Positions 54,607-63,410 of a DNA stretch of 64,000 bases are shown in pieces. The notes below the pieces were generated by a model that saw only the letters and a list, made by a program, of their open reading frames with translations, was not told where the DNA came from and did no database searches. Position 1 is the first letter of the stretch. Each line of letters starts with the position of its first letter. The DNA is from Mucilaginibacter sp. KACC 22773 (GTDB lineage Bacteria; Bacteroidota; Bacteroidia; Sphingobacteriales; Sphingobacteriaceae). Both the position numbers and the translations under genes were made by a program. The stretch lies in contig NZ_CP117883.1 of the NCBI RefSeq assembly GCF_028736215.1, positions 806,001 through 870,000 of the forward strand, in the 5' to 3' direction.

Positions 54607-54969
54607 TTGGGTTTCATGTGAATGGTTGATGAGCTGAGTGGTTTTTAATATGTTTTAAACAGGCTGCCCTGGCTTGTTGTATTTTATCGGGATATTTTCC
54701 TGCTTTGCTGGCTATTCCTTTTTATTTTCTTTTTGATAATAAAAATTCCTTTACGTAATTATACTTAACTAATAATTAGTATTACTACCTGTGTACTTAG
54801 GTAGTGCCCCTCTTTTCGTGCTTTGTATTGCCTCCTAATTTTACCCCGTAAATAATCCAGGAGTAAGCAAAAATCCCTTGATGTTAATTGTACCTGTAAT
54901 ACATCATTAAACAGAGTAGCACCCGTGAGCCGAAAAGGGAATTAGAGTAGGCACCAAATTATCTATCTT
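54607..54969. other. Intergenic region before the 1044-residue protein
   Basis: 363 bp without a gene. The only visible symmetry is the palindrome ACTAATAATTAGT at 54768-54780. No consensus promoter seen; the last bases (TTATCTATCTTATG) directly precede the start. Confidence 0.4.
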
Positions 54970-57900
54970 ATGGGAAAGATCCACACAAACGCCGGCAAAA
55001 CAGGTGTACAACAAAATGCCGGCGATGAAGAAATGGTTATTACGCCGGGCGGGCCACGTCCAAAATCAATGGTTCATTATATTGAACCGGGGCATCATGT
55101 TAGCAGCGAAGGCGGCCGGTTAAAAATGATCCACACGGCCACTGCCAAAGTGGTTAAAGATTTTGGCGAAATACCCAAACATAATAAGCAATCAGAAAGC
55201 CGGGTAGTTAGGGCAAAGCCTTTAAATAAGTTAGGTGGTGGCGCTACGCCAGGCCCTATAACCGATGGCTGGATAATAAATTCCGAATGGACTAATACTA
55301 CCGGCAACCCGATAAGCTACTTCAGCTCAAAATGGGTTGTTCCGCCGGCGCCTGCTACAGATAACGGGCAGCTTGTTTATCTTTTTAATGGCATCCAGCA
55401 AACCAATTCGGGGCCGTTTATCCTCCAGCCCGTTTTACAATGGGGCAATTCGCCGGCCGGCGGCGGCAGCAACTGGGCAATTACCAATTGGTATGTTGAT
55501 GGGCAGGGCGGCCTTGCTTTACATGGCTCATTGGTAAATGTAAACCCCGGCGATGAATTGCAGGGAGTGATGACTTTAACAGGGCAATCGGGCGGTACAT
55601 GTGATTACCAGTCGTCATTTATTGGCAATCCAACTGCCGACTTAACAGTTACCGGTATCGACGAGCTTAAATGGGCCAATGAAACCCTTGAATGTTACGG
55701 ATTTTCGGCATTTTCTGATTATCCGGATACCGATTTGACAGCCTTTTACGATATCGAAATAAAGCTAAGAACATCCAATTCGCCGGTAACCGATGTGGAA
55801 GCTAACATCAATTGGCTGGCCGATAACAGCGTAACGGATAACGGCCAGCAATGCGTAATTGTAAGCAACGATAGCCCCGCGGGCGAAGTTTATTTGTATT
55901 ACCGGGGTGTAACGCAAGGCATGTATTTTGTAACCGATAAAAGCACCTATGGTAAAGACGAAGTAGCCGACGTAATTTCGACAGCCGGCGGTAAATTTAC
56001 CGATGCATTTTGGCTGGTGCTCGAAGGTTTTACCAAAGACCAGGTTACCAAAGATCAGCCATCGGCCCTTCATCCGGCCCTGTCGGGAGCATTTAATAGC
56101 CTTGCCGGTGTTACTATTACGCCAAACCCGGCTAATGTGGAGTATGAGGACCCTGCGGATTTGTATACCCCACAGCGCATCAGGTACCCTTTTGATGTAA
56201 CATTCACATCAACAAGTATGTTCCCTGCTGTAGGCTCGGCCCCCATATTTGAGCAGTTGAATGCCACTATAACTATTGAGGGGAATACGTTAAGCGCCAT
56301 CACTTTATTTGAGCTGGTATCGGGCGCCGATCCATATTTCACTAACCTCGATCCTTCAAATACCCATGATGTATTTTACCTGAGCCAGGACCTGCGGGTG
56401 TTTTCGGTAAGCGCGGGCCATAGCCCGGTTTCGGGCGCGCCGGCATTTACCAGTGATCCGTACACCTCCATTCAAAACTTTTTAGGATTTTTAAATTCAA
56501 ACACATCCTTTACCAATCCGGGTGCGGCTGATCCTTTGAATGCCCTGCCGGGCCAGTCGGGTTACGAAACCGGCGATTCGTCGGTTACACCTTTGGATGG
56601 GGCGTCGCAAAAAAATTACAATTTTGCCATCGCCCGGGTACGCTTACAGGATGCCGCATTAGCCTCTGCCGATAACGTAAGAGTGTTTTTCCGGCTTTTT
56701 GTAGCCCCCTCATTTGATACCGATTTTCAGCCTGCAACTACTTACAAAAGTACATTGGGAACCAGCGGGGCCGATAATGGCAAGCCCATATTCCCGTTAG
56801 CGTCGGGCGATGGTATAACAGATCCATCGGGCCAGGCCGTTAAAACTATTCCCTTTTTTGCTACGGATGCCGCCGGTACACATGATTACGATTCGTCGGT
56901 AGCCAACGCTAATATCCGCAATATAGTTATCCCGGCGGGGCACAATAAAACCTGGGCCTATTTTGGCTGCTACCTGGATGTATATGATGCCGGCAATCAA
57001 GCCAAATTCCCCGGAACACACCACTGTATTGTAGCCGAGATTGCTTATGACGATGCGCCTATCATCAACTCAGGCGGGGTAACCATGAGCCCCGAAAATT
57101 CAGATAAACTGGCACAGCGCAATTTGCAGATCACTTCATCGGGCAATCCAAGTTATCCCGAAACACATCGTATCCCGCAGGCTTTTGATATGCGCGCAAG
57201 CGAGGCCGTTGCTACCACACCCGGCTTACTGCTTGATTATCCCGACGAACTGATGATTGACTGGGGCAATACGCCGCATGGCAGCGTAGCCAGCCTTTAC
57301 TGGCCGCAAATTAACAGTGCCGATGTGCTGCAGCTGGCATCAACGCTGTACAGCACTCATTTATTAGCCGCAGCCGATGCCAACACCATTAAATGCCAGG
57401 TTACCAAGGGTGTTACCTACATCCCAATTCCGGTTGGCACGGGCAAAAATTTTGCCGGCCTGTTTACGCTCGATTTACCGCAAGGGATAACAGTTGGCCA
57501 GGAATTTAACATCAAGGTGCGCCGTGTAACTTCGCGCAAGCCCGAGCAAATTAATGTTGTTACCGTACTCAAAGAGAGCCACGGGGCCATTAACGTTGGC
57601 GGCAGGGGCAAGCCCATGCGCAACTGGCGATATATTACCGGCACCTTCCAGGTTAAAATACCGGTAGGTACCGATAAAGCCCTGCTTGGCCCCGAAGAAA
57701 ATACGCTGGCCATTTTAAAATGGAGGCTGGAAAACATGCCGCAACAAAACCGCTGGTACCCCGTGCTGGAAAGATACGTTAGGGATGTTGCCATGCGCGT
57801 TGATGGTTTTGGCGGCAATTCGGTATCTGTTAAACCATCGCTGGATGGTGTGCCAACCAAAATAGCTGTCCACGAAAAACTGGTGGAGTACCGCGGCAAG

Positions 57901-58104
57901 GTAAGCGAAGTTGTTTACAGTTGCTTTGGCGACCTGGAGGGTTTTGCACTGGATAAATGCTGTACCAGACCGCATTTATTTAAATGCACCGAAAAATCTG
58001 TTGGCGAACTGGTATCCCGCGCCTGCAAAGAGCGCTGGACGATAGCGGTGTTTGTAAACGAAAAACAGGACGATAAGATCTGCGAGATCAGGGTATATCC
58101 CTGA
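54970..58104 (+). CDS. Large multidomain protein with a G1-peptidase-like beta-sandwich, function unknown
   Basis: 1044 residues, no signal peptide. The N-terminal ~90 residues (VITPGGPRPKSMVHYIEPGH) are an elaborate leader seen in related large proteins. Residues about 95-270 contain WTVPP-like SSKWVVPPAP, FNGIQ, ILQPVLQWG and ETLECYGF, the spacing of a concanavalin-like glutamic-peptidase (G1) fold. The catalytic Glu expected after the Gln loop is replaced (NWYVDG), so it may be non-catalytic. The middle (about 300-720) is beta-rich, and the C-terminal ~200 residues (from about 840) have an unnamed domain ending in CFGDLEGFALDKCC. Cell function not predictable. Confidence 0.6.
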   Translation: MGKIHTNAGKTGVQQNAGDEEMVITPGGPRPKSMVHYIEPGHHVSSEGGRLKMIHTATAKVVKDFGEIPKHNKQSESRVVRAKPLNKLGGGATPGPITDGWIINSEWTNTTGNPISYFSSKWVVPPAPATDNGQLVYLFNGIQQTNSGPFILQPVLQWGNSPAGGGSNWAITNWYVDGQGGLALHGSLVNVNPGDELQGVMTLTGQSGGTCDYQSSFIGNPTADLTVTGIDELKWANETLECYGFSAFSDYPDTDLTAFYDIEIKLRTSNSPVTDVEANINWLADNSVTDNGQQCVIVSNDSPAGEVYLYYRGVTQGMYFVTDKSTYGKDEVADVISTAGGKFTDAFWLVLEGFTKDQVTKDQPSALHPALSGAFNSLAGVTITPNPANVEYEDPADLYTPQRIRYPFDVTFTSTSMFPAVGSAPIFEQLNATITIEGNTLSAITLFELVSGADPYFTNLDPSNTHDVFYLSQDLRVFSVSAGHSPVSGAPAFTSDPYTSIQNFLGFLNSNTSFTNPGAADPLNALPGQSGYETGDSSVTPLDGASQKNYNFAIARVRLQDAALASADNVRVFFRLFVAPSFDTDFQPATTYKSTLGTSGADNGKPIFPLASGDGITDPSGQAVKTIPFFATDAAGTHDYDSSVANANIRNIVIPAGHNKTWAYFGCYLDVYDAGNQAKFPGTHHCIVAEIAYDDAPIINSGGVTMSPENSDKLAQRNLQITSSGNPSYPETHRIPQAFDMRASEAVATTPGLLLDYPDELMIDWGNTPHGSVASLYWPQINSADVLQLASTLYSTHLLAAADANTIKCQVTKGVTYIPIPVGTGKNFAGLFTLDLPQGITVGQEFNIKVRRVTSRKPEQINVVTVLKESHGAINVGGRGKPMRNWRYITGTFQVKIPVGTDKALLGPEENTLAILKWRLENMPQQNRWYPVLERYVRDVAMRVDGFGGNSVSVKPSLDGVPTKIAVHEKLVEYRGKVSEVVYSCFGDLEGFALDKCCTRPHLFKCTEKSVGELVSRACKERWTIAVFVNEKQDDKICEIRVYP

Positions 58105-58126
58105 TTGAGATAGCTTTATCAGGTGC

Positions 58127-58159
58127 AAAGGCTGGCCGTAAGGTCGGCTTTTGTGTTTT
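58127..58159 (+). terminator. Terminator after the 1044-residue gene
   Basis: The imperfect hairpin AAAGGCTGGCC, GTAA, GGTCGGCTTTT is followed by GTGTTTTA, 22 bp past the stop. Confidence 0.6.
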
Positions 58160-58274
58160 ACAGCCGGTTTGGAAAAAAAGCCCCATCGCACACGCAAGGT
58201 TTAAGCCCAATCCAACTCAATCAACTTAATCCAACCTAATCAACCATTCACCAAAAATTCCCATATTTGCCCCG

Positions 58275-59621
58275 ATGCAAAAAGGTAAGCTATTAATTAT
58301 TGACGATGAGGAACGCCTGCGTAACCTGATGGCCCGCATTTTGCAACTGGAAGGCCATGAGGTAATTACCGCAGGTACAGGCAAAGAAGGGCTGCGTAAA
58401 TTACAGCAGGAGAATATCCAGGTTGTTTTGAGCGATGTTAAGCTGCCCGATACCGATGGTATTACGCTTACCGATACCATTAAAAAAGCATACCCATCTA
58501 CCGAGGTTATTGTACTTACGGCCTATGGCACCATCAACGATGGCGTAAAGGCCATTAAGGCGGGCGCTTTTGATTATATTACCAAGGGCGATGATAACGA
58601 AAAGATAATCCCGCTGGTAAGTAAAGCCATGGATAAGGCCCTGCTGCAGCAAAAGGTACTGGAACTGCAAAGTAAACTGAACGATAAATTTGGGTTCGAC
58701 AGGCTGATAGGCAGATCAACAGCCATCGGCGATGTTATTAAGCTGGCCCAAAAAGTAGCCTTAACCGATACCACTGTTTTACTATTGGGCGAAACCGGTA
58801 CCGGGAAAGAGATTTTTGCCGAGGCCATTCACCAGGCCAGTAACCGTAATACCAAATCGTTTGTGGCGGTAAACTGTAGTGCTTTTACCAAAGAGTTACT
58901 GGAGAGCGAACTGTTTGGCCATAAAGCCGGCTCATTTACCGGCGCTGTTAAGGATAAAAAAGGATTGTTTGAGGAAGCATCGGGCGGTACCATATTTTTA
59001 GATGAAATTGGCGAGCTTGACCACGACCTGCAAGCCAAACTGCTCCGTGTGCTGGAATCACAGCAGTTTTTAAAAATTGGCGATACCAAACCTACCCAGG
59101 TTAATGTGCGCATACTGGCGGCCACCAACCGCAACCTGCAAACCGAAATTAACGACGGCCATTTCCGGTCGGATTTGTTTTACCGTTTATCCGTTTTCCA
59201 GATCACGCTGCCACCATTGCGCGAGCGTAAAAAAGACATCAAGTTACTGGGCGAGTATTTTATGCAATACTTTGCCCTGAAAGTTAAAAAGCAGGTAAAC
59301 CAGCTTAGCGACGAGTTTGTAAGCAAATTGGAAGCCTATAACTGGCCCGGCAATATCCGGGAGTTTAAAAACGTAATTGAACGCGCCGTAATACTTACCG
59401 ATAATAATATTCTGGACGAGAGCCTGCTGCCTTACGAAATTCAGCAGCAACAGGTAAAGGCCGGGGCACCTATCTCGGCATTTGATCTTTCATCTGTAGA
59501 GAAACTCCATATTCAGCGGGTACTCAACCACACCCATGGCAATCGGGCCGAGGCTGCCAATTTGTTAAATATTGGGGTGGCTACGTTGTATAGAAAGTTG
59601 AAGGAGTATGGGTTGGAATAA
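58275..59621 (+). CDS. Sigma-54-dependent response regulator (NtrC family)
   Basis: 448 residues. Receiver domain (1-120) with acidic pocket DD at 10-11 and phospho-Asp54 in VLSDVKLPD. AAA+ central domain (about 140-380) has GETGTGKE (about 172) and the sigma-54 contact loop GSFTGA (about 219; the consensus is GAFTGA). C-terminal Fis-type HTH is present (RAEAANLLNIGVATLYRKL). No histidine kinase gene is adjacent in the window, so the partner is unknown. A CATATTTG box, one mismatch from TAnnTTTG, ends 5 nt before the start. Confidence 0.93.
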   Translation: MQKGKLLIIDDEERLRNLMARILQLEGHEVITAGTGKEGLRKLQQENIQVVLSDVKLPDTDGITLTDTIKKAYPSTEVIVLTAYGTINDGVKAIKAGAFDYITKGDDNEKIIPLVSKAMDKALLQQKVLELQSKLNDKFGFDRLIGRSTAIGDVIKLAQKVALTDTTVLLLGETGTGKEIFAEAIHQASNRNTKSFVAVNCSAFTKELLESELFGHKAGSFTGAVKDKKGLFEEASGGTIFLDEIGELDHDLQAKLLRVLESQQFLKIGDTKPTQVNVRILAATNRNLQTEINDGHFRSDLFYRLSVFQITLPPLRERKKDIKLLGEYFMQYFALKVKKQVNQLSDEFVSKLEAYNWPGNIREFKNVIERAVILTDNNILDESLLPYEIQQQQVKAGAPISAFDLSSVEKLHIQRVLNHTHGNRAEAANLLNIGVATLYRKLKEYGLE

Positions 59622-59647
59622 GGGGAGGAAAACTATCGTCTGCCCAC

Positions 59648-59739
59648 TGTCATGCTGAGGTACGAAGCATCTATTCGCGAACTTTGCTGGTGGTTGTGCA
59701 TGGCGTACAATAGATCCTTCGCTATCGCTCAGGATGACA
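59648..59739. repeat. Dispersed element with ~27-nt terminal inverted repeats
   Basis: TGTCATGCTGAGGTACGAAG at the left end is complementary, with a few mismatches, to the right end CCTTCGCTATCGCTCAGGATGACA. It shares motifs with the element at 3164-3275. MITE/REP-like, no coding content, immediately after the response-regulator gene. Confidence 0.7.
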
Positions 59740-59756
59740 GAAAATGAAACTTGCCG

Positions 59757-59820
59757 CGCCGCTGCCGCGAGTTTAAACTCGTGGTAAAACATGGTTTCAG
59801 CTTTCAGCTGAACTTGCAAA
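59757..59820. repeat. Dispersed repeat of the GGTTTCAGCTTTC family
   Basis: GCTGCCGCGAGTTTAAACTC followed by ATGGTTTCAGCTTTCAGC; the same words recur at 62455-62615 and 63176-63245. Confidence 0.65.
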
Positions 59821-59881
59821 CACGGTTAACATAATTTCGATTTATTTTTGCTTAAGTGATTTATAATAAATGACTTATAAT

Positions 59882-59915
59882 AAAATCATGGTTAACATGT
59901 GTTAACCATGATTTT
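59882..59915. terminator. Perfect 16-bp palindromic hairpin
   Basis: AAAATCATGGTTAACA and its exact complement are separated by 2 nt. T-rich sequence continues on both sides, so it can act as a terminator in either direction. Confidence 0.65.
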
Positions 59916-59981
59916 TGCGTTTTTCGTATTGCTCCGATATGAAACTTAAGGTTGCTGCTGTAATGCCGCTTAGCCCCACGT

Positions 59982-60036
59982 ACGGGCAAAACTTCCTATG
60001 CCCTGCAGCAGCATAGTCCCGCATTGTTTTGCCCGT
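59982..60036. ncRNA. Candidate structured element: nested stem-loop upstream of the AAA-DUF4435 gene
   Basis: ACGGGCAAAAC (59982-59992) pairs perfectly with GTTTTGCCCGT (60026-60036). The enclosed 33 nt contains a second stem CTATGC/GCATAG. This kind of nesting suggests an RNA element, though DNA-level function or chance remain possible. No ORF here. Confidence 0.4.
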
Positions 60037-60290
60037 TTTCACCCGAAGCTGTTCTGCTGACGGGGAGGGGTAAGATATTTCGTAAAGAAACGATCACAAG
60101 TCCCTAGCCTAGTTCTTTACACAAGACTGCGCGAAAAGGGGAAGGCTGCTTTTGTTGCTATAGGGTTTCTTACGTAAAAGGTTGTTTAAAAAAGTTAGAG
60201 GGTATAATGTTGAGGTTGTAGTTATGAAACGAGCTTTATTTGTTTTCGGCAATATAAGCTGTAATTTGCGAAACTATAAGCCGCTTTATC
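60037..60290. other. Leader region of the AAA-DUF4435 gene
   Basis: 254 bp without a gene. A near-match to TAnnTTTG (TGTAATTTGCG, around 60260-60270) is a possible promoter about 20-30 nt before the ATG. Nothing else recognised. Confidence 0.35.
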
Positions 60291-62102
60291 ATGAAAATTA
60301 AAAGTTTTACGATTCGCAATTTCAAAAATATCCGCTTTGCCAAATGTGATGATGTGCCTGATTTCCTTGTTATTTGCGGGAGTAACGGCTCAGGAAAAAG
60401 CTCAATTCTTGAGGCGATAATGGCAGCAAAACGCACAGCCTCCAATAAGGCAGACGCCAATGTTTATAAAAATTACGTATCAGGCCACGCGCATCAGAGT
60501 GAAGTCGAATTAAATATTGAACTACCTGAAGAGGAAATTACTGAAACTAATAGCGGGATGGCTCCTCATCTTCAAGCAAAGAATAAAAAAAAATTCACTA
60601 TAAAACTGACAATAGCCAAAAACGGAGCTTCCAGTATTGTAACAGAGCCTAATAACTTTACAATAAACACGCTGACTGGTATATCGAAGGATTCCGGATT
60701 TTTTGATTATTTCAGTGCACATCGGGAAAACAAGCGAACAGAAATAAGTTTGTGGAATCCTGCTTCAACCAATGCTCAAAATGTTTATGGGAATTTGGAC
60801 AATGGTTCCAATAAGTATAGCCAGGTTAAAAATTATCTCTCCGCGTTGAAAATGGGAGACTTGCAAAACTTACAGCGGAGCCAGCTTGCTGGCGAAATAA
60901 AAAGCTTTGATTCCCTTAAGGAGATTCGCGTCTTTTTTAACGGAATATTTTCACCAATGCGCTTCAATGACGTGTACATTGATAGAACGCCTTTTTATTT
61001 CGAGATTGAAACGCCGGCGGGCTCAATCGATATTGATGACTTAAGTTCAGGAGAGAAAGAAATACTTAATACCTATATTCATTTTCATCAATTGGCAACC
61101 AAAGGTTCTATTATATTAATGGACGAGCCGGATGCTCATTTGCATCCCGAGTTGCAGAAGCGTTACCTTGAAGTTTTAAAAAACATTGGACAAGGTAATC
61201 AGCTTATGCTCACAACTCATTCACCCGAAATGATGGCAGCCGCTGGTTCCGAGGCTTTGTACACCGTTATTAAATTTCCGAAAGACATTAATGAAAATCA
61301 ATTTGTCCAGGTTTCTGGCAATGAAAAACTTCATCAGGCATTAACGGAAGTCATGGGAACCAGTGGTTTTGTGAGTCTGAATCGCAAAATTATATTTATT
61401 GAGGGCGAATCCGCCTCGACAGATGTTGAATTTTATAGTAAATTATTCCCGGCTAACCAATACAACACTACCTTTGTACCAGCCGGGGATTCAACAATGC
61501 TTAAAGCAGTTTCAGACAAGGTTTTCTACTTATTAGAACAGGGTGACGGGTTTCAGCAGTTCTATTGTATTATTGATGGGGACATCGAAAACAGACATCA
61601 GGCCACGGACCGTCTTTTCAAGTTGCCCGTTTATCATGTGGAAAATTATCTGTTAGAAGAAGTTTGCATACTAAAGGTTTGCCGAATGCTTTTGGGTGCC
61701 AAATCTGCAGTAGAAACCGTTGCGGATGTTACGGCGAAACTCCACGAGGCAGTTATGTCAGACCAGCATTTAAGATCATATACAAGATCTTTGTTGGATA
61801 GCCAAATTTATGCCCAAGCGGAAAATGCAAAAAATCTCATTTTCCAGGGAAAGTTTGAAGATCTTAAAAATATTGAAAAAATTCATTTCGAATCCTTGAT
61901 GAATAATTCTAAAGTGATAATGGAACAATGCTTAAAAGATGGTTCTTGGAAGCAAAAATGCAAAGGCAGGGACGTTCTCAAAGAGTTTTGTCGCAACAAT
62001 CAATTGAAATATGAGCAACTGCGTAATGCCCTAATTTATAATATTGGAACTCCGCCGCCGGATTTAGCCGTTATTATCAGGGAAATTGTTGAAAAGGTTT
62101 AA
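60291..62102 (+). CDS. AAA ATPase - DUF4435 (TOPRIM-like) fusion, probable anti-phage OLD/PARIS-like protein
   Basis: 603 residues. Residues 1-345 are an SMC/ABC-type ATPase: Walker A GSNGSGKSS at 30-38, signature LSSGEKEIL, Walker B IILMDEPDAHLHP (near 277) and H-loop TTHSPEMM. Residues about 364-560 are a TOPRIM-like DUF4435 domain: IIFIEGESASTD (acidic Glu), IIDGDIEN (acidic pair) and VYHVENYLLE. AAA plus TOPRIM proteins of the OLD, Gabija and PARIS (AriA/AriB) groups cleave nucleic acid on phage infection. This single-chain form resembles fused AriA-AriB. The gene is A+T-richer than its neighbours and set among repeats. Defence role inferred, not shown. Confidence 0.82.
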   Translation: MKIKSFTIRNFKNIRFAKCDDVPDFLVICGSNGSGKSSILEAIMAAKRTASNKADANVYKNYVSGHAHQSEVELNIELPEEEITETNSGMAPHLQAKNKKKFTIKLTIAKNGASSIVTEPNNFTINTLTGISKDSGFFDYFSAHRENKRTEISLWNPASTNAQNVYGNLDNGSNKYSQVKNYLSALKMGDLQNLQRSQLAGEIKSFDSLKEIRVFFNGIFSPMRFNDVYIDRTPFYFEIETPAGSIDIDDLSSGEKEILNTYIHFHQLATKGSIILMDEPDAHLHPELQKRYLEVLKNIGQGNQLMLTTHSPEMMAAAGSEALYTVIKFPKDINENQFVQVSGNEKLHQALTEVMGTSGFVSLNRKIIFIEGESASTDVEFYSKLFPANQYNTTFVPAGDSTMLKAVSDKVFYLLEQGDGFQQFYCIIDGDIENRHQATDRLFKLPVYHVENYLLEEVCILKVCRMLLGAKSAVETVADVTAKLHEAVMSDQHLRSYTRSLLDSQIYAQAENAKNLIFQGKFEDLKNIEKIHFESLMNNSKVIMEQCLKDGSWKQKCKGRDVLKEFCRNNQLKYEQLRNALIYNIGTPPPDLAVIIREIVEKV

Positions 62103-62250
62103 ATCTGAACAACATTATTTACTTCTGAGTATATCCGTAGTATTTATTCGTCGATATTGACTTATTTCGCGTATGTCTTGCGGGAAATATAGGGGTTAAT
62201 AGTAGGCTTGTGGCTTCAAAGAAGCCATTGTTTTTGTATTAAGGTGAATT

Positions 62251-62335
62251 CGCGTTAACGATTGCAGCGGATACCGGCCTCGCGCCGAATGCCCGTGCAG
62301 TATAAGCGGAAAGCGTGGGCCGCAGGCAACGCCCT
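62251..62335 (+). repeat. Diverged third copy of the 82-bp core element
   Basis: CGTTAACGATTGCAGCGG, ATACCGGCC and GGGCCGCAGGCAACGCCC match the core of the 193-bp repeats (7914-7995, 9777-9858). Differences fall in the central loop and arms (CGGCCTCGCGCCG here, GGCCAGGTGGCTAAGGCC there) but both still pair. Confidence 0.75.
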
Positions 62336-62338
62336 TTT

Positions 62339-62371
62339 AGTAGCAAGTAGTTAGTATCAAGTAGCAAGACA
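62339..62371 (+). repeat. 33-bp oligomer repeat
   Basis: Directly follows the core element. Identical over 33 bases, inverted, to 51095-51127. Built from AGTAGCAAGTAG-type words. Confidence 0.8.
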
Positions 62372-62482
62372 AAACAGCGCAACTAAAATTCTGGCTATCC
62401 TTTAATCCTAAAAATCAAGGTTCAGACAAAAAAGATCAACTTAACAACGGGCCGTTCCAGCTGCGGCGGGGTTTTAACCTGT

Positions 62483-62609
62483 GGCTAAACTGGTTTCAGC
62501 TTTCAACTGAACTGTGAAGCCAAAGGCTTCAACCCGCTTACCCACGAGTTACGCTACGCTAACCTCGCGGGAGTTCGGCTAAACTGGTTTCAGCTTTCAA
62601 CTGAACTGT
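62483..62609. repeat. Two 33-bp direct repeats (GGCTAAACTGGTTTCAGC...)
   Basis: Identical 33-bp segments at 62483-62515 and 62577-62609, 61 bp apart. Related words lie at 59757-59820 and 63176-63245. Intergenic, non-coding. Confidence 0.8.
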
Positions 62610-62633
62610 AAAGCCCTACAGCGTTCAATTTTC

Positions 62634-63101
62634 CTACTGCTTATCAAAAACCATGGGTGAAGCAACGCAACTGGCATTAAATGGGCAGGTAAAGTAAAGT
62701 GAAAGTTTATTTTTAGGCCCGTTGAGCGACAGGCCGTAAGCAGCGGTTTTGGGGCCGTCAACGGGGGTAAGTTCGGTTACCGGGCCGTAACTGTTTTTGG
62801 AGTTTGAATAATTTACCTGGTCGAACATGATTAACGAATCATTTTTGATGCTATATTTCCCGGTGCTTCTAAAGCGGTATCCTATTATTTTTTTGGTAAC
62901 CGAATCTGTGGCTATAATATCGTATTGAAACTGGTTGCCATTTTTGAATTCATATTGTTGAATTCCCTGGAATTGCAGGATAGCCCATTTCCCGGTAATA
63001 TTAATGGTCCCGCTTGCATCCTTTTTACAGGCAGAAAAGGCAAATGCTAAAACAGCAGTTAAAAGGCTGAAAATTTTGATAAGGGTAAGTTTTGTTTTCA
63101 T
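62634..63101 (-). CDS. Hypothetical lipoprotein, lipocalin-like
   Basis: 155 residues from ATG 63101 (MKTKLTLIKIFSLLTAVLAF); an in-frame ATG 6 codons earlier is less likely. Lipoprotein signal with Cys after AFAFSA. The mature part (INITGKWAILQFQGIQQYEF, YSIKNDSLIMFDQ) has the alternating strand pattern of the small lipocalin-like or DUF5004-type domains frequent in Bacteroidota. No assigned function. It lies downstream of repeats. Confidence 0.65.
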   Translation of the reverse strand: MKTKLTLIKIFSLLTAVLAFAFSACKKDASGTINITGKWAILQFQGIQQYEFKNGNQFQYDIIATDSVTKKIIGYRFRSTGKYSIKNDSLIMFDQVNYSNSKNSYGPVTELTPVDGPKTAAYGLSLNGPKNKLSLYFTCPFNASCVASPMVFDKQ

Positions 63102-63119
63102 ATTGATAATTACGCACAA

Positions 63120-63410
63120 ACAGATGCTGCTGATACAGTTGAGGAGTTTTTTGTTAAAGTACCCTCATCTGCCAATCGCTGCCGCGAGTGTTTAATTTGT
63201 GCAACAACATGGTTTCATTTTCAGCTTTGCTGTGAAGCCGAAGGAGTCGGCCAACGTATTTATTCAATACCATTCTGCTAATTCTCTTTGCGTAAAATAA
63301 ATTTACCCTGTTACCCTATAACAACCATTTGCGTCACCAGCAAAAGTTTAAAAGCAATTGCAATGGGGCTTTTATGTTTATATTCCTATTTTTGGGCAAA
63401 ATTTAAAAAA
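63120..63410. other. Intergenic region between divergent genes
   Basis: About 290 bp holding another GGTTTCA-type dispersed repeat fragment (63176-63245). No clear promoter box for either gene. Confidence 0.4.

Larger units (their letters stand above)
62103..62633. other. Repeat-rich intergenic region
   Basis: 531 bp downstream of the AAA-DUF4435 gene with no supported gene. It contains the third copy of the core element (62251-62335), the 33-bp oligomer repeat (62339-62371), and two direct copies of a 33-bp segment (62483-62515 and 62577-62609). Bases 62103-62250 show nothing recognisable. Confidence 0.7.

Noticed and set aside
54970..58104. Active G1 glutamic peptidase
   Set aside because: The residue expected to be the catalytic Glu is not visible at its place, and most of the protein lies outside that domain.
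60291..62102. A firm PARIS (AriA-AriB) assignment
   Set aside because: The domain combination fits, but OLD-like and other AAA-TOPRIM systems fit too and cannot be told apart by eye; kept as a candidate only.
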